From positions 1-35,338 of the IMG/VR virus record IMGVR_UViG_3300023179_006657: DNA of 35,338 nucleotides. The stretch is one strand, 5' to 3'. This document shows, one piece after another, positions 15,434 through 23,946 of the stretch. Both the position numbers and the translations under genes were made by a program. The notes under the pieces are model-generated. The model worked only from the letters and a program-made list of their open reading frames with translations. It had not been told where the DNA came from and searched no databases. Within the stretch, counting starts at the first letter, position 1. Every line of letters starts with the position of its first letter. Source of the DNA: a virus.

Positions 15434-16729
15434 TTATAAAGAACCTATAATTGGATCAGCCCAACCCTTACTAACACTATGAGGCCATACTATCCAGCTA
15501 GTTGGTTTTTTATCTGTTTGAAATTCTCTCCAAACCTTACAGTACCCATCAGGATCATTTTTTATTCGTAATATCTCATCTTTATCAGCATCTTGTCTGT
15601 ATAAATCTTGTCCATTTTCATCCTTAAAGGCAACTGCCCAAAAATCATAGTCATTTTCTGGCACTTGACCATATTGAATATCAATACAGTGCTTAAAAAT
15701 GCTCATTAAATGAGTTTGAAAAGTTTCGTAATCTAAATGACTAGTTTCAGGATCTGGCGGAGATTTATGGTCTTTAACTCTTTTTGTAATAGCTCTTTTA
15801 CCAAAACATAATCCTGAATATAATTCATAATCTTGTAATGTTCTAACTTTTCCGAAGCCATACTCTCCAAAATCTAAATCTCTTTTTTCTCCATCCATCT
15901 CAAAAAGTTTACGATTTCTTAGATGACACTCATTATTTCTTCTAACCCATTCTTTATCATCATCCCACTGTTTGCTTCTTCCTTTGCGTGTATATTCATG
16001 CCAAACAAGAACTTTGTGTGGATGGAAGATATCATAACCATGAGTAAAAGCTCGTACTGCTATGCTAATTTCTTCTCCATGAAAATAGTAATTAGGATCA
16101 TGTGGAACCTCTTTACAAAATTCACCTACAGTAAATGCAAAATGAGCACTATAAAATCGTCCTGGTAATGGCTTATTTTTATCTTCCCAACTATCAAATG
16201 ATGCTGGTAAAAAGAACACCGCTCCCTCTGGTATAAATCTGTCAAAATTCATTTTCCAAGGCTCTTGAACTCTTGCTTGAGGGTCGTTATCAGGATCAAA
16301 ACTAGGAATATATGATGTTATTAAAGGTTTTTTATGTCCCTCTTTTTGTAATGAAACTAACATATCTATTAATTGAGTATCCCAGTCTTGAGCAAACCTG
16401 TGATGACTATCTAATTGCAAAGTATATTTTTCATCAACATATAATGATTGTACTTTGTTACGCGCCCAACAAACTCCCTTACTATCAGTATGTGGAATAT
16501 CTATGATTCTAAATCTATCGTCTTTTAAATAATCATTCAATTGATCCCAAGAGTCTTGATCAGAATGCTGCCAGCTAATTCCTATTCTAAGATTTTGTGG
16601 AAATTTAGCTTTATCCAACATATCTTTGATAGTCGGTAATAATTGCGGATCTCTATAAGAAGCTATTTGTATAAAAATAGTATCCTCTTTTTTGCTCTTT
16701 TTAGCTTTCTTTTCTTTCGCTTGCTTCAT
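15434..16729 (-). CDS. GlcNAc-transferase-family glycosyltransferase (Skp1-type)
   Basis: 431 residues. After a Lys-rich N-terminus (12 of 18 residues Lys or Glu) comes IFIQIASYRDPQLLPTI (19-35), then WARNKVQSLY, the D-x-H metal site LQLDSHHRF and FYSAHFAFTVGEF, and last YYFHGEEISIAVRAFTHGYD with WHEYTR. This order is that of the Pfam GlcNAc glycosyltransferase family typified by Skp1 GlcNAc-transferase, which links GlcNAc to a hydroxyproline in eukaryotes. Phage and bacterial members are known from sequence, with few tested. Its start overlaps the end of the upstream two-domain gene by 29 bases. Confidence 0.85.
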   Translation of the reverse strand: MKQAKEKKAKKSKKEDTIFIQIASYRDPQLLPTIKDMLDKAKFPQNLRIGISWQHSDQDSWDQLNDYLKDDRFRIIDIPHTDSKGVCWARNKVQSLYVDEKYTLQLDSHHRFAQDWDTQLIDMLVSLQKEGHKKPLITSYIPSFDPDNDPQARVQEPWKMNFDRFIPEGAVFFLPASFDSWEDKNKPLPGRFYSAHFAFTVGEFCKEVPHDPNYYFHGEEISIAVRAFTHGYDIFHPHKVLVWHEYTRKGRSKQWDDDKEWVRRNNECHLRNRKLFEMDGEKRDLDFGEYGFGKVRTLQDYELYSGLCFGKRAITKRVKDHKSPPDPETSHLDYETFQTHLMSIFKHCIDIQYGQVPENDYDFWAVAFKDENGQDLYRQDADKDEILRIKNDPDGYCKVWREFQTDKKPTSWIVWPHSVSKGWADPIIGSL

Positions 16730-18362
16730 AAAAATGTACTCTGTTGTGTGTTATAGGACTAGCTAATAGTATTGCTGGTTTAACCCGGTTTTCTAAAACC
16801 AAAGAATAAATATGGCTCATCCATGTTTGTTCAAAAGGATGGGCCCATGTGGTATCTAAAAAACACTTTTGATTACCTTCTTGGTCTATAATATGAGGCC
16901 AATTGCTATAGTAAATCTCTCCCTCAGCATATGGTAATCCATCAATAGTTTTGATATTAGAAAATTTAGTTAGTGGTCTTTTTTGAGTTCTTCCGAAATA
17001 TTTTATTCTTTTTTCACTATTTACATTATGCCAACTCCATTGTTCTCCATTGTGACCGTAAAACTCACTAAAACTAAATTTTAAAAAATCATACTCTTCA
17101 TTTTTCATAATTTTAAGAATTCGATGATATAAATTATTAATATTCTTATTAAATCCAAAATTACAATATCCATTAAAATCTAAAAGCATATCATCTTCAA
17201 AAAATATCATATATTTGGAACCAGAATCAGCAAAATTTTCAGCAGCGAATTGTCGTGATCCACACACCCCCTTATTTCCGTACTTAAAATGTTCTTTAAA
17301 ATTGTATTTTTCACATATATTATCATATGATTCAAACATAGATTCTTTGGTGGAATTATTCAATAAGATCTTGGTAGTTTTATGCAAAAAATCGGTATCG
17401 TATTTTTCAAAGCTGTCCAAAACCATTTGTAGTTGTTCGGGAGAATTAAAAGCATTTATATAAAGAATAGTATCATTATTTTTATAGATTTTTCTTTTAT
17501 TGATTTGTGTTGAAGATTGGGTTATAGTACTGTTATTCTTTAGATTTTCAAAAAAAGTACCGATCAAACCATCATTTTTTATATATTCGCAACTATAAGT
17601 CTCAGGATCTTTATAAGTCATTATAGTAAAAATACTCTCTTCTGTTCCCATTAAATTTTGGCTTAAAGAATCATTTAATAATGAATAGTATAGATTATTA
17701 GTTTGTGAAATATAATCGATATGTCCACCAAAAAATCCACCCCTAGCAACCCTATTAACTTTATCGTCGCAAATATTGTTTATTTTATCAATGTTAAATC
17801 CGTGAATTTCGCTGGTTGTTTCATACGGAAAGCATACGAAAATAAACTTTTTAACAATATTTTCTAGTTTATTTAATACTTTATCATGACTAAAATAACC
17901 AGGATGTACAGTATTGGTTATTCCTCCGTCTAACCAAAATAAATATTCAGTATTAAAAGGATTAAATATCTTAGCATTGTGCAAAAGAAACATTTTACTC
18001 ATAACCATAGGGTTATAGTATTCCATTTTTGCTTGTGTGCTGTCTCTTAGCCAACCTACCTGACTTAGCCATTCCTCTTTAACTCTTATTTCCTGCACTT
18101 TATCATAAAAAGGGAAAAAATTACCCTTAAAGTCTTCTTTTTTGTGCAGATAAAATTTGGTATTTTCTTTAGTTCTATACTCAAAAACTAATTTTTCTAG
18201 ATCCTCTTCGCCAAAAACTATTAGAGGCGTATCTGCTGGGAGTGCTTTGAGTAAATTAGTAAAGTTTTTGATATAGTGATCAAAAGATCTTCCCCAGCCC
18301 TCTCCTAGAGAATCCCTACTAAGATCCCATATACCAGTTACTATAGTAGAGTTAATTAACAT
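16701..18362 (-). CDS. two-domain glycosyltransferase: HtrL/YibB-like plus GT2-like
   Basis: 553 residues. Residues 2-250 match the HtrL/YibB family: STIVTGIWDLSRDSLGEGW, EYYNPMVMSKMFLL, and EYLFWLDGGITN. Residues about 285-545 form a second GT-A domain: ILYINAFNSPEQLQMVLDSF, GNKGVCGSRQFAAENF, and the metal site YMIFFEDDML. Fusion suggests two consecutive sugar additions. I start at ATG 18362, preceded at 5 bases by AGGA; an in-frame ATG 39 bases earlier would place the start inside the promoter region. First gene of the leftward unit, so expression of the whole run probably begins here. Confidence 0.82.
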   Translation of the reverse strand: MLINSTIVTGIWDLSRDSLGEGWGRSFDHYIKNFTNLLKALPADTPLIVFGEEDLEKLVFEYRTKENTKFYLHKKEDFKGNFFPFYDKVQEIRVKEEWLSQVGWLRDSTQAKMEYYNPMVMSKMFLLHNAKIFNPFNTEYLFWLDGGITNTVHPGYFSHDKVLNKLENIVKKFIFVCFPYETTSEIHGFNIDKINNICDDKVNRVARGGFFGGHIDYISQTNNLYYSLLNDSLSQNLMGTEESIFTIMTYKDPETYSCEYIKNDGLIGTFFENLKNNSTITQSSTQINKRKIYKNNDTILYINAFNSPEQLQMVLDSFEKYDTDFLHKTTKILLNNSTKESMFESYDNICEKYNFKEHFKYGNKGVCGSRQFAAENFADSGSKYMIFFEDDMLLDFNGYCNFGFNKNINNLYHRILKIMKNEEYDFLKFSFSEFYGHNGEQWSWHNVNSEKRIKYFGRTQKRPLTKFSNIKTIDGLPYAEGEIYYSNWPHIIDQEGNQKCFLDTTWAHPFEQTWMSHIYSLVLENRVKPAILLASPITHNRVHFYEASERKES

Positions 18363-18400
18363 TATAGTCCTAAGAGATATAATCCACCCCAGCTGCATCA

Positions 18401-18428
18401 ATAATAATTACTATTCAAAAAATGTCAA
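18401..18428 (-). promoter_or_regulatory. leftward sigma70-type promoter of the glycosyltransferase run
   Basis: On the minus strand TTGACA (complement of 18423-18428), a 16-base spacer and TATTAT (complement of 18401-18406) form a near-consensus promoter. The predicted start is about 30 bases upstream of the ATG at 18362. It faces away from a second TTGACA 24 bases further right. Confidence 0.7.
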
Positions 18429-18452
18429 TGCTCTAAACCTGCTATCTGGTAC

Positions 18453-18480
18453 TTGACAAAAAAAATTCACAGAGTACTAT
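18453..18480 (+). promoter_or_regulatory. rightward sigma70-type promoter of the second glycan/nucleotide run
   Basis: TTGACA (18453-18458), a 16-base spacer and TACTAT (18475-18480) lie upstream of the first rightward gene at 18515. The alternative -10 TATAAA overlaps just downstream at 18479-18484. Together with the leftward promoter it forms a compact divergent control region. Confidence 0.65.
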
Positions 18481-18514
18481 AAACCTATATCCTGCTGTTT
18501 ATACATTCCAAAAT

Positions 18515-18715
18515 ATGACCAAGTTCGACAAAGATTTCGATAATCCAAAAAATAAAAGACGAGAAAACTTCGTAAATAAGAAGAATAAATACGAAAAATT
18601 TGATGATAATGATGAGATTAAAAGAAAGAATCTATCTAAAAAAGAATTAAAAAAACTTAAGGAAGATTATCAAGAAGAAGAGTGGGAAGATTGGGACAGA
18701 TATTATAATCACTAA
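18515..18715 (+). CDS. small highly charged protein, unknown function
   Basis: 66 residues, with over half Lys, Asp, Glu, Arg or Asn, so almost certainly disordered or a charged helix (LSKKELKKLKEDYQEEEWED). It is the first gene after the rightward promoter. The start has no clear ribosome binding site. It ends 3 bases before the next ATG. No known family. It may simply be a leader-type small early protein. Confidence 0.5.
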   Translation: MTKFDKDFDNPKNKRRENFVNKKNKYEKFDDNDEIKRKNLSKKELKKLKEDYQEEEWEDWDRYYNH

Positions 18716-18718
18716 AAC

Positions 18719-18970
18719 ATGAAATATTTAGAGGAATTAATAAGTGGGGATTGTTTTAGTTTAGAGGACAATAACTATATTGTTACAACAGATTTTAAGA
18801 AAGACGGTAAAAAACTATGCGTCAATCTTAAAACAGGATTTTCTAATTGGATTAAGCCAGACGAGACAGTAGAGACCATAGATATTTTTAAGTTTGATAA
18901 AGATAGTAATATAATTGCTATTAGAGAAAGAAATAAGGATAATACTAATGACATATCAAAAAACACTTAA
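18719..18970 (+). CDS. small conserved phage-type protein, unknown function
   Basis: 83 residues with a compact beta-rich look: LISGDCFSLEDNNYIVTTDFK followed by LCVNLKTGFSNWIKPDETV. I have a sense of similar small proteins in other phages, but cannot name the family. No active-site pattern is visible. It overlaps the macro-domain gene by 23 bases, consistent with one transcript. Function unknown. Confidence 0.55.
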   Translation: MKYLEELISGDCFSLEDNNYIVTTDFKKDGKKLCVNLKTGFSNWIKPDETVETIDIFKFDKDSNIIAIRERNKDNTNDISKNT

Positions 18971-19499
18971 AAAAGAGCCATATGTAATTTCTAATAAGAA
19001 TATTTTTGAAATTATCAAACAAAGAGTTAATGCACAAGAAAATGGGGCAACGGTTTTTGTTCCTCATGTATGCAATAATATTGATCTTTTTGGAGCGGGA
19101 TTTGCGGCTCAGGTTGCAGAGCATTATCCCAGTGTCAAAACAGACTATCATTTATTAGGAAAAAATTTCTTGGCATCTAATCTTGGATATTCACAAATTA
19201 TTAAAGTTTATGAAGAGCCCAAATATCGACATAAATTATTTTTTGTTAATATGATAGCCCAAAATGGAGTTAGATCTTATAATAATCAAAGATCATTAAA
19301 TTATTTTGCTTTGGGTCAAAGTATGTATAAATTATCTCAATATATTCATATGAATACCGGATTTGCTAATAAAAGCGAAAATATAGAAATTCATTGTCCA
19401 AAGTTTGGTAGTGGTTTAGCTGGAGGAGACTGGCGTTTTATTAGCGAATTAATAAATGATATATGGGGTAAATTTTTTGTTACTGTATATAATTTTTAA
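18948..19499 (+). CDS. macro-domain protein (ADP-ribose binding)
   Basis: 183 residues. Macro-domain features: VPHVCNN as the first loop strand, LFGAGFAAQVAEHYP (the G-x-G-x-A catalytic-loop equivalent), FVNMIAQNG and the phosphate-loop CPKFGSGLAGGDW near the C-terminus. Proteins with GSGLAGGDW, such as the TARG1/ALC1-like group, bind or hydrolyse ADP-ribose linked to proteins or metabolites. In a phage it could undo ADP-ribosylation-based defence or recycle nucleotide by-products. It starts inside the previous gene. An upstream in-frame TTG at 18915 is less likely. Hydrolase activity is inferred. Confidence 0.8.
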   Translation: MTYQKTLKKEPYVISNKNIFEIIKQRVNAQENGATVFVPHVCNNIDLFGAGFAAQVAEHYPSVKTDYHLLGKNFLASNLGYSQIIKVYEEPKYRHKLFFVNMIAQNGVRSYNNQRSLNYFALGQSMYKLSQYIHMNTGFANKSENIEIHCPKFGSGLAGGDWRFISELINDIWGKFFVTVYNF

Positions 19500-19505
19500 T
19501 CCCAA

Positions 19506-20153
19506 ATGAAAAAACTTATAACATTTAGTTTGTGGGGTAATAATCCTAATTACATTATTGGCGCCATCAAGAATGCTATCCTGGCACAAAATATTTATCC
19601 TGATTGGATTTGTAGATTTTATATAGATAATGTTGCTATTAAAAATGACAATATCAAATATTTAAAAAACATAAAAAATACAGAAATTGTTGATTATGAT
19701 ATAGTAGGAGATTGGACATTTAATATAAAAAGATTTCTGCCTTTATATGAGAATATAGACTATATGATTTCTAGAGATTGTGATTCAAGATTATCATTTA
19801 GAGAAAAAATAGCAGTAGATCAATGGATAAAAAGTGGTAAAAAATTTCACATTATAAGAGATCATCCTTTTCAGTTCAATTTTCCTATTTTAGCAGGTAT
19901 GTTTGGCAGCACTAAAATACTGGAAGATGGCTTATGTTTTAATAATACAACAAACGATGGCCATTTTTCTGATCAAATATTTTTAGAAAAATACATATAC
20001 CCATTAATCAAAAATGATTGTATCATACATGATAGTATAGGGCAAACAGGAATACCGTTTTTGACACCAAGAATAAATAAAGAATTTATAGGTGATTCTT
20101 TTGATATTCTAGATAATAGACATCCAGAATATTGGAAATACATTTTATCATAA
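19506..20153 (+). CDS. glycosyltransferase-like protein (GT-A type)
   Basis: 215 residues. Pattern: KLITFSLWGNNPNYIIGAIK, PDWICRFYIDNVA, a RFLP segment, SRDCDSRLSFREKIAVDQW (D-x-D site at about 93-95), HIIRDHPFQ, then GMFGSTKIL and DQIFLEKYIYPL. I recognise this as a family often found inside glycan gene clusters of marine and freshwater microbes and phages. The DCD motif and the final Asp suggest a nucleotide-sugar-dependent enzyme. The fold is inferred and the donor is unknown. Confidence 0.68.
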   Translation: MKKLITFSLWGNNPNYIIGAIKNAILAQNIYPDWICRFYIDNVAIKNDNIKYLKNIKNTEIVDYDIVGDWTFNIKRFLPLYENIDYMISRDCDSRLSFREKIAVDQWIKSGKKFHIIRDHPFQFNFPILAGMFGSTKILEDGLCFNNTTNDGHFSDQIFLEKYIYPLIKNDCIIHDSIGQTGIPFLTPRINKEFIGDSFDILDNRHPEYWKYILS

Positions 20154-20159
20154 ACAATA

Positions 20160-20810
20160 ATGCTTATTCATCACCATTTAGGTCTTGGAGACCACGTAAT
20201 ATGCAATGGCTTGATTAGATTTTTATCAGGAAAAGAAGATATAAAACTATTTTGTAAAACTCAAAATGAATTTAATGTGAAATTAATGTATTCTGATAAT
20301 TCTAATATAAATATTATATCAGTATATAATGATTTTGAGGCTGAACGAATAGTAAATGGTAGTCGGAACTATATTAGACTAGGTGTTGGGCTAAACCATA
20401 ACTATCCAAGAGATATGGAGACTCAGTGGGATAAAGTCTTTTATCATCAAATAGATATAGACTTCTATCATTCTTGGACGTCTTTCAAATATAATAAACC
20501 AATATCACAAAATCCAGTGCCTAGCAAGCCCTATATTTTTCTGTGCAATCAAGGTTCAGATGGTATAGATCGGCTTGATTATACAAAAATAGACCATTCT
20601 TTACAAAAGGTTTACAGTAATAGTGGTAATTTTTTTGACAATATAGATCTTATACAGAACGCAACAGAAATACACTGTATTAATTCTGCTTATATACATT
20701 TGATTGATAGAATAGAAATACCAACCACAATAAAATTATTTTATCATAAAAATTTTCTTAAAAAACCATTCTCTGATTTTACATTAAAAAAAGAATGGAT
20801 ATTGATATGA
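20160..20810 (+). CDS. GT-B-like glycosyltransferase-family protein
   Basis: 216 residues. It opens with MLIHHHLGLGDHVICNGLIRF, the glycine-rich N-terminal loop of small GT-B-like or ADP-heptose-transferase-like (GT9-type) proteins. A second half follows: PYIFLCNQGSDGIDRLDYTKI, then LIQNATEIHCINSAYIHLID, consistent with the donor-binding lobe. At 216 residues it is shorter than full GT9 enzymes, so it may be a minimal version. Stop and next start overlap (ATGA). Function inferred from pattern and context. Confidence 0.6.
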   Translation: MLIHHHLGLGDHVICNGLIRFLSGKEDIKLFCKTQNEFNVKLMYSDNSNINIISVYNDFEAERIVNGSRNYIRLGVGLNHNYPRDMETQWDKVFYHQIDIDFYHSWTSFKYNKPISQNPVPSKPYIFLCNQGSDGIDRLDYTKIDHSLQKVYSNSGNFFDNIDLIQNATEIHCINSAYIHLIDRIEIPTTIKLFYHKNFLKKPFSDFTLKKEWILI

Positions 20811-21181
20811 AAATAGAAATATCTAACGGAGAATTACTTGATAAATTAAGTATTTTAGAATTAAAGATTAAAAATATTCAAGATAAGCATAAATTATTAA
20901 ATATTCAAAAAGAATACAACGAACTATTGCAATGCGCAACAGAATTATTAATTAATAATGAAGTCTTAAAAAAATATAAAAAACTACAGAAAATCAATAT
21001 AAAACTATGGAATATAGAAAATAATATTAGACTTAAAGAAAAAAATAAAACATTCGATCAAGAGTTCATAGATCTTGCTAGGTCTGTATACATAACAAAC
21101 GATAAAAGGGCCAATATAAAAAAAGATATTAATATTCTGAGCGAATCTAGTTTTATTGAAGAAAAATCTTATGAAATATAA
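20807..21181 (+). CDS. DUF6165-like helical protein
   Basis: 124 residues. It opens IEISNGELLDKLSILELKIKNI and later has KINIKLWNIENNIRLKE, FIDLARSVYITNDKRANIKKDIN and a final EEKSY. I recognise this as the small helical family of unknown function (DUF6165) that repeatedly sits next to glycosyltransferase genes. It may be a partner subunit or scaffold for the adjacent enzyme. ATG 20807 gives a 4-base overlap with the upstream stop; an in-frame ATG at 20795 is the alternative. No catalytic residues are evident. Confidence 0.75.
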   Translation: MKIEISNGELLDKLSILELKIKNIQDKHKLLNIQKEYNELLQCATELLINNEVLKKYKKLQKINIKLWNIENNIRLKEKNKTFDQEFIDLARSVYITNDKRANIKKDINILSESSFIEEKSYEI

Positions 21182-21968
21182 TAATTTTTTAGAGCACAAT
21201 AAACTCTCTCATTTGCATGATGAAAAAACAATATTTTTTTGTAAAACTGATTATATTTTACAAGATTTTGAAACTATTGCTAAATTAAATAATACAGTTA
21301 TTTTGATTACTGGTAATTCTGATTATCCCATCACAGATCATATAATATCTTTAGCTCCAAAAAATATAAAAAAATGGTATGCTGTTAATGCTCTCACTCA
21401 TAACCCTATGATAGAACCCATTCCTCTTGGTTTAGAAAATCAATATTTTTCGCTAAGAGATAATCATGGAATAGGATATCCTGAAAGAGCAAGCTTGAAA
21501 GAGACCATACTGCAAAATATAGACAAAAACTATATACCTACTAAATTCTTATATTGTAATTTTAATATCTCTACAAATCCTGATCATAGACAAAAAGTAT
21601 ATAATATTGCTAAAAAATTAAACCATATTACAATAGATCAACCAAATTTAAGTCTACATGATTTTTTTAAAAAAATACAAGATCATAAAATGACTGTTTG
21701 TCCGGCTGGGAACGGAATAGATACCCATAGATTATGGGAAGTTTTATATTGTGGCCGTATTCCTATTACTATAAATTTAGCGAACTATAAAATTTATGAT
21801 TTATATAGTAGATTACCAATAATTATATTGGATAAAATAGAAGACCTATTAAATTATGATCTTATCGAACATAAATATAATACTATAATTAGTACAAAAT
21901 ATAACTTAGATATATTAGATTCTTCATACTGGATAGATAAAATTTTATATGATACCAAATCAAATTAA
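21171..21968 (+). CDS. exostosin-like / small glycosyltransferase
   Basis: 265 residues. Conserved-looking blocks are PMIEPIPLGLENQYF, KFLYCNFNISTNPDHRQKVY, and KMTVCPAGNGIDTHRLWEVLYCGRIPIT. The last resembles the donor-binding end of exostosin-type GT47 enzymes (CP.GNG.D.hR.wE.l.cG..Pi). It probably transfers a sugar to an acceptor in the same glycan pathway. The start overlaps the preceding stop (ATGAAATATAA), and the end overlaps the next gene by 20 bases. Donor and acceptor unknown. Confidence 0.72.
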   Translation: MKYNNFLEHNKLSHLHDEKTIFFCKTDYILQDFETIAKLNNTVILITGNSDYPITDHIISLAPKNIKKWYAVNALTHNPMIEPIPLGLENQYFSLRDNHGIGYPERASLKETILQNIDKNYIPTKFLYCNFNISTNPDHRQKVYNIAKKLNHITIDQPNLSLHDFFKKIQDHKMTVCPAGNGIDTHRLWEVLYCGRIPITINLANYKIYDLYSRLPIIILDKIEDLLNYDLIEHKYNTIISTKYNLDILDSSYWIDKILYDTKSN

Positions 21969-22578
21969 TGGACAAATATTGCCTAATACAAATTTTTGCA
22001 ATAATATTCATTCTATAATAATAGAATATAAACCGAAAAATATTCTGGAAATAGGAACATGGCGTGGTCTTGGATCAACTAAATGTATTATAGATGCTAT
22101 TATAGCGAATGATCTAATCTCTAATTTCATTAGTTTAGAGTCTAATCTGCAATTTTACACAGAAGCTAAATACAATTTAAAAAAATATTTAAGTTATGTA
22201 AATTTGCTTTATGGAAGAATTATAGAAATTGTAGATGTTCTTGAATATATACAAAAAAAAGAAATATCACCAAATAATAAATGGCTTATGAATGACCTAA
22301 ATGATATGAACAATAACAATAATCTAATAAATATGCTGCCAAATAATATAGATTTGTGCTTATTTGATGGAGGAGAGTATTCCACGTACCCCGAATGGAT
22401 CTGCTTAAAAAATAAAACACACCTAATTGCATTAGATGACACAAAAACCGATAAATGTCGTTTAATTAGGCAAGAAATATTACAAAACATAAACAACTAT
22501 AATATAATTATAGATTCTGATGATAGAAATGGCTTTATGATAGTTGAAAATAAAAATTATAAAAATACTGCTAAATAA
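21949..22578 (+). CDS. class I SAM-dependent methyltransferase
   Basis: 209 residues. Motif I is NILEIGTWRGLGSTKCIID (about 30-48), FISLESN gives the acidic strand-2 end, and LCLFDGGEYSTYPEWI (about 137-152) is the post-motif region of the Methyltransf_24-like group. The fold is clear; the target is not. Given its position between glycosyltransferases and a FkbM methyltransferase it probably O-methylates sugars. Similar in layout to the methyltransferase that ends the leftward run, suggesting the two are related. Confidence 0.78.
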   Translation: MIPNQINGQILPNTNFCNNIHSIIIEYKPKNILEIGTWRGLGSTKCIIDAIIANDLISNFISLESNLQFYTEAKYNLKKYLSYVNLLYGRIIEIVDVLEYIQKKEISPNNKWLMNDLNDMNNNNNLINMLPNNIDLCLFDGGEYSTYPEWICLKNKTHLIALDDTKTDKCRLIRQEILQNINNYNIIIDSDDRNGFMIVENKNYKNTAK

Positions 22579-23193
22579 ATGCTAATAACTAATATATCAA
22601 AATTTATTACTAGTCCTATAAAAGGAGTTATACACATAGGAGCACATCATGCCGAAGAATTATCTTGGTATGAATCCAATGGTATAGATACTGTTGTTTG
22701 GATAGAATGTAATAATCAATATGAGTCAATAATTTTAAAAAAAATTCAAAAGCATCCCAAACATCAACTTATCAATAAATGTATATCTAATAAAAAAGGA
22801 ATTAAAGCTTTTAATATATCAAATAATGGTCAGTCGTCATCCTTTTTAGATTTAGGATCACATAGATATCTGCATCCAGAAATACACTATGTAGATAGTA
22901 TCGAAGTTCCGACCTATCGCATGACAGAAGTTATAGATATGCATAATATCAAGATAAATGAATACAATTTTCTAAATTTAGATATTCAAGGATATGAGCT
23001 CGAAGTAATAAAAAGCTTTGACAATATTATTCATAAATTTAAATATATATATACTGAAGTCAATACTAACTATGTATACAAAAATTGTGCTATTATCACA
23101 GAAATAGATGAATATTTAAAAAATTATGGATTTGATAGAAAAGAAACTAAAATGTATAACGAATGGGGAGACGCTTTGTATTTAAGATCATGA
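22579..23193 (+). CDS. FkbM-family methyltransferase
   Basis: 204 residues. Signature blocks: GVIHIGAHHAEELSWYESNG (motif I), VVWIECNNQYE, then EVPTYRMTEVIDMHNI and NFLNLDIQGYELEVIKSF, and YIYTEVNTNYVYKNCAIITEI. This is the classic FkbM layout; members O-methylate sugar or polyketide hydroxyls. It follows the previous stop directly (TAAATG) and its own stop overlaps the next ATG (ATGA). A glycan O-methylation role is inferred from context. Confidence 0.88.
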   Translation: MLITNISKFITSPIKGVIHIGAHHAEELSWYESNGIDTVVWIECNNQYESIILKKIQKHPKHQLINKCISNKKGIKAFNISNNGQSSSFLDLGSHRYLHPEIHYVDSIEVPTYRMTEVIDMHNIKINEYNFLNLDIQGYELEVIKSFDNIIHKFKYIYTEVNTNYVYKNCAIITEIDEYLKNYGFDRKETKMYNEWGDALYLRS

Positions 23194-23930
23194 TAAAAAT
23201 TCATTATCAAGGCAGGCTAGGCAATAATATGATTCAATATTTTGCTGGAAGAATCTTGGCAGAAAAATCTAATTTGTTCTTAGAAAGTAATTCTCGATAC
23301 GATTATTGGCATAAACATTTTAATATTGAACCATTAAACACAAAACAAATAGGCACAGATATAGAATATATTTATGAAGAAAATTTTCTTAATATATTAG
23401 AACAGCAAAATTTGCCAATCAAATGTTATATATTACAAGGATTTTTTCAAACAAAATTTTTTTTACATAAATATCAAAAGTACATTAAAAACATTTTCAA
23501 GATACAGTATAATGATATAGATACCAAACAAGTATTTGTCCATTATAGAATAGGAGATATAGAAAATACTAGATCAATGCTTCCAATAGAGTATTATGAA
23601 ACTGCGTTATCTAGTATAGATTGTAACAGTGGATATATAGCATCTGATTCGATAAATCATCCAAATATCAATCAACTACATAAAAAATTTAATTTAATAC
23701 CTATTAATTTATCTCCAATAGATACTATACATTTTGGGAAAAATTTTAATAATTTAGTACTTAGTGAAGGAACTTTTAGTTGGTGGATCGGTTTTTTAAG
23801 CAAAGCAGACACCGTCGTTTGCAACCAAAGAGATTATAAATGGTTTGGCTCAGATATTTTTGATTTTAACAACTGGCAAAAATTAAACTGGGATTATGAT
23901 ATCAGTAATAAAACAATCCAAAGACCCTGA
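23190..23930 (+). CDS. alpha-1,2-fucosyltransferase-like (GT11) protein
   Basis: 246 residues. It has the N-terminal GRLGNNMIQYFAGRILAEK block, the donor-binding motif VFVHYRIGDIENT (HxRxGD, about 122-134) and NLVLSEGTFSWWIGFLSKAD, the order typical of GT11. Such enzymes add L-fucose from GDP-fucose at the 1,2 position. The start overlaps the FkbM stop (ATGA); an upstream in-frame start at 23163 is less likely. Specificity for fucose is inferred from family; it could use a related GDP-sugar. Confidence 0.8.
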   Translation: MIKIHYQGRLGNNMIQYFAGRILAEKSNLFLESNSRYDYWHKHFNIEPLNTKQIGTDIEYIYEENFLNILEQQNLPIKCYILQGFFQTKFFLHKYQKYIKNIFKIQYNDIDTKQVFVHYRIGDIENTRSMLPIEYYETALSSIDCNSGYIASDSINHPNINQLHKKFNLIPINLSPIDTIHFGKNFNNLVLSEGTFSWWIGFLSKADTVVCNQRDYKWFGSDIFDFNNWQKLNWDYDISNKTIQRP

Positions 23931-23946
23931 TAAGATATATAAAATT

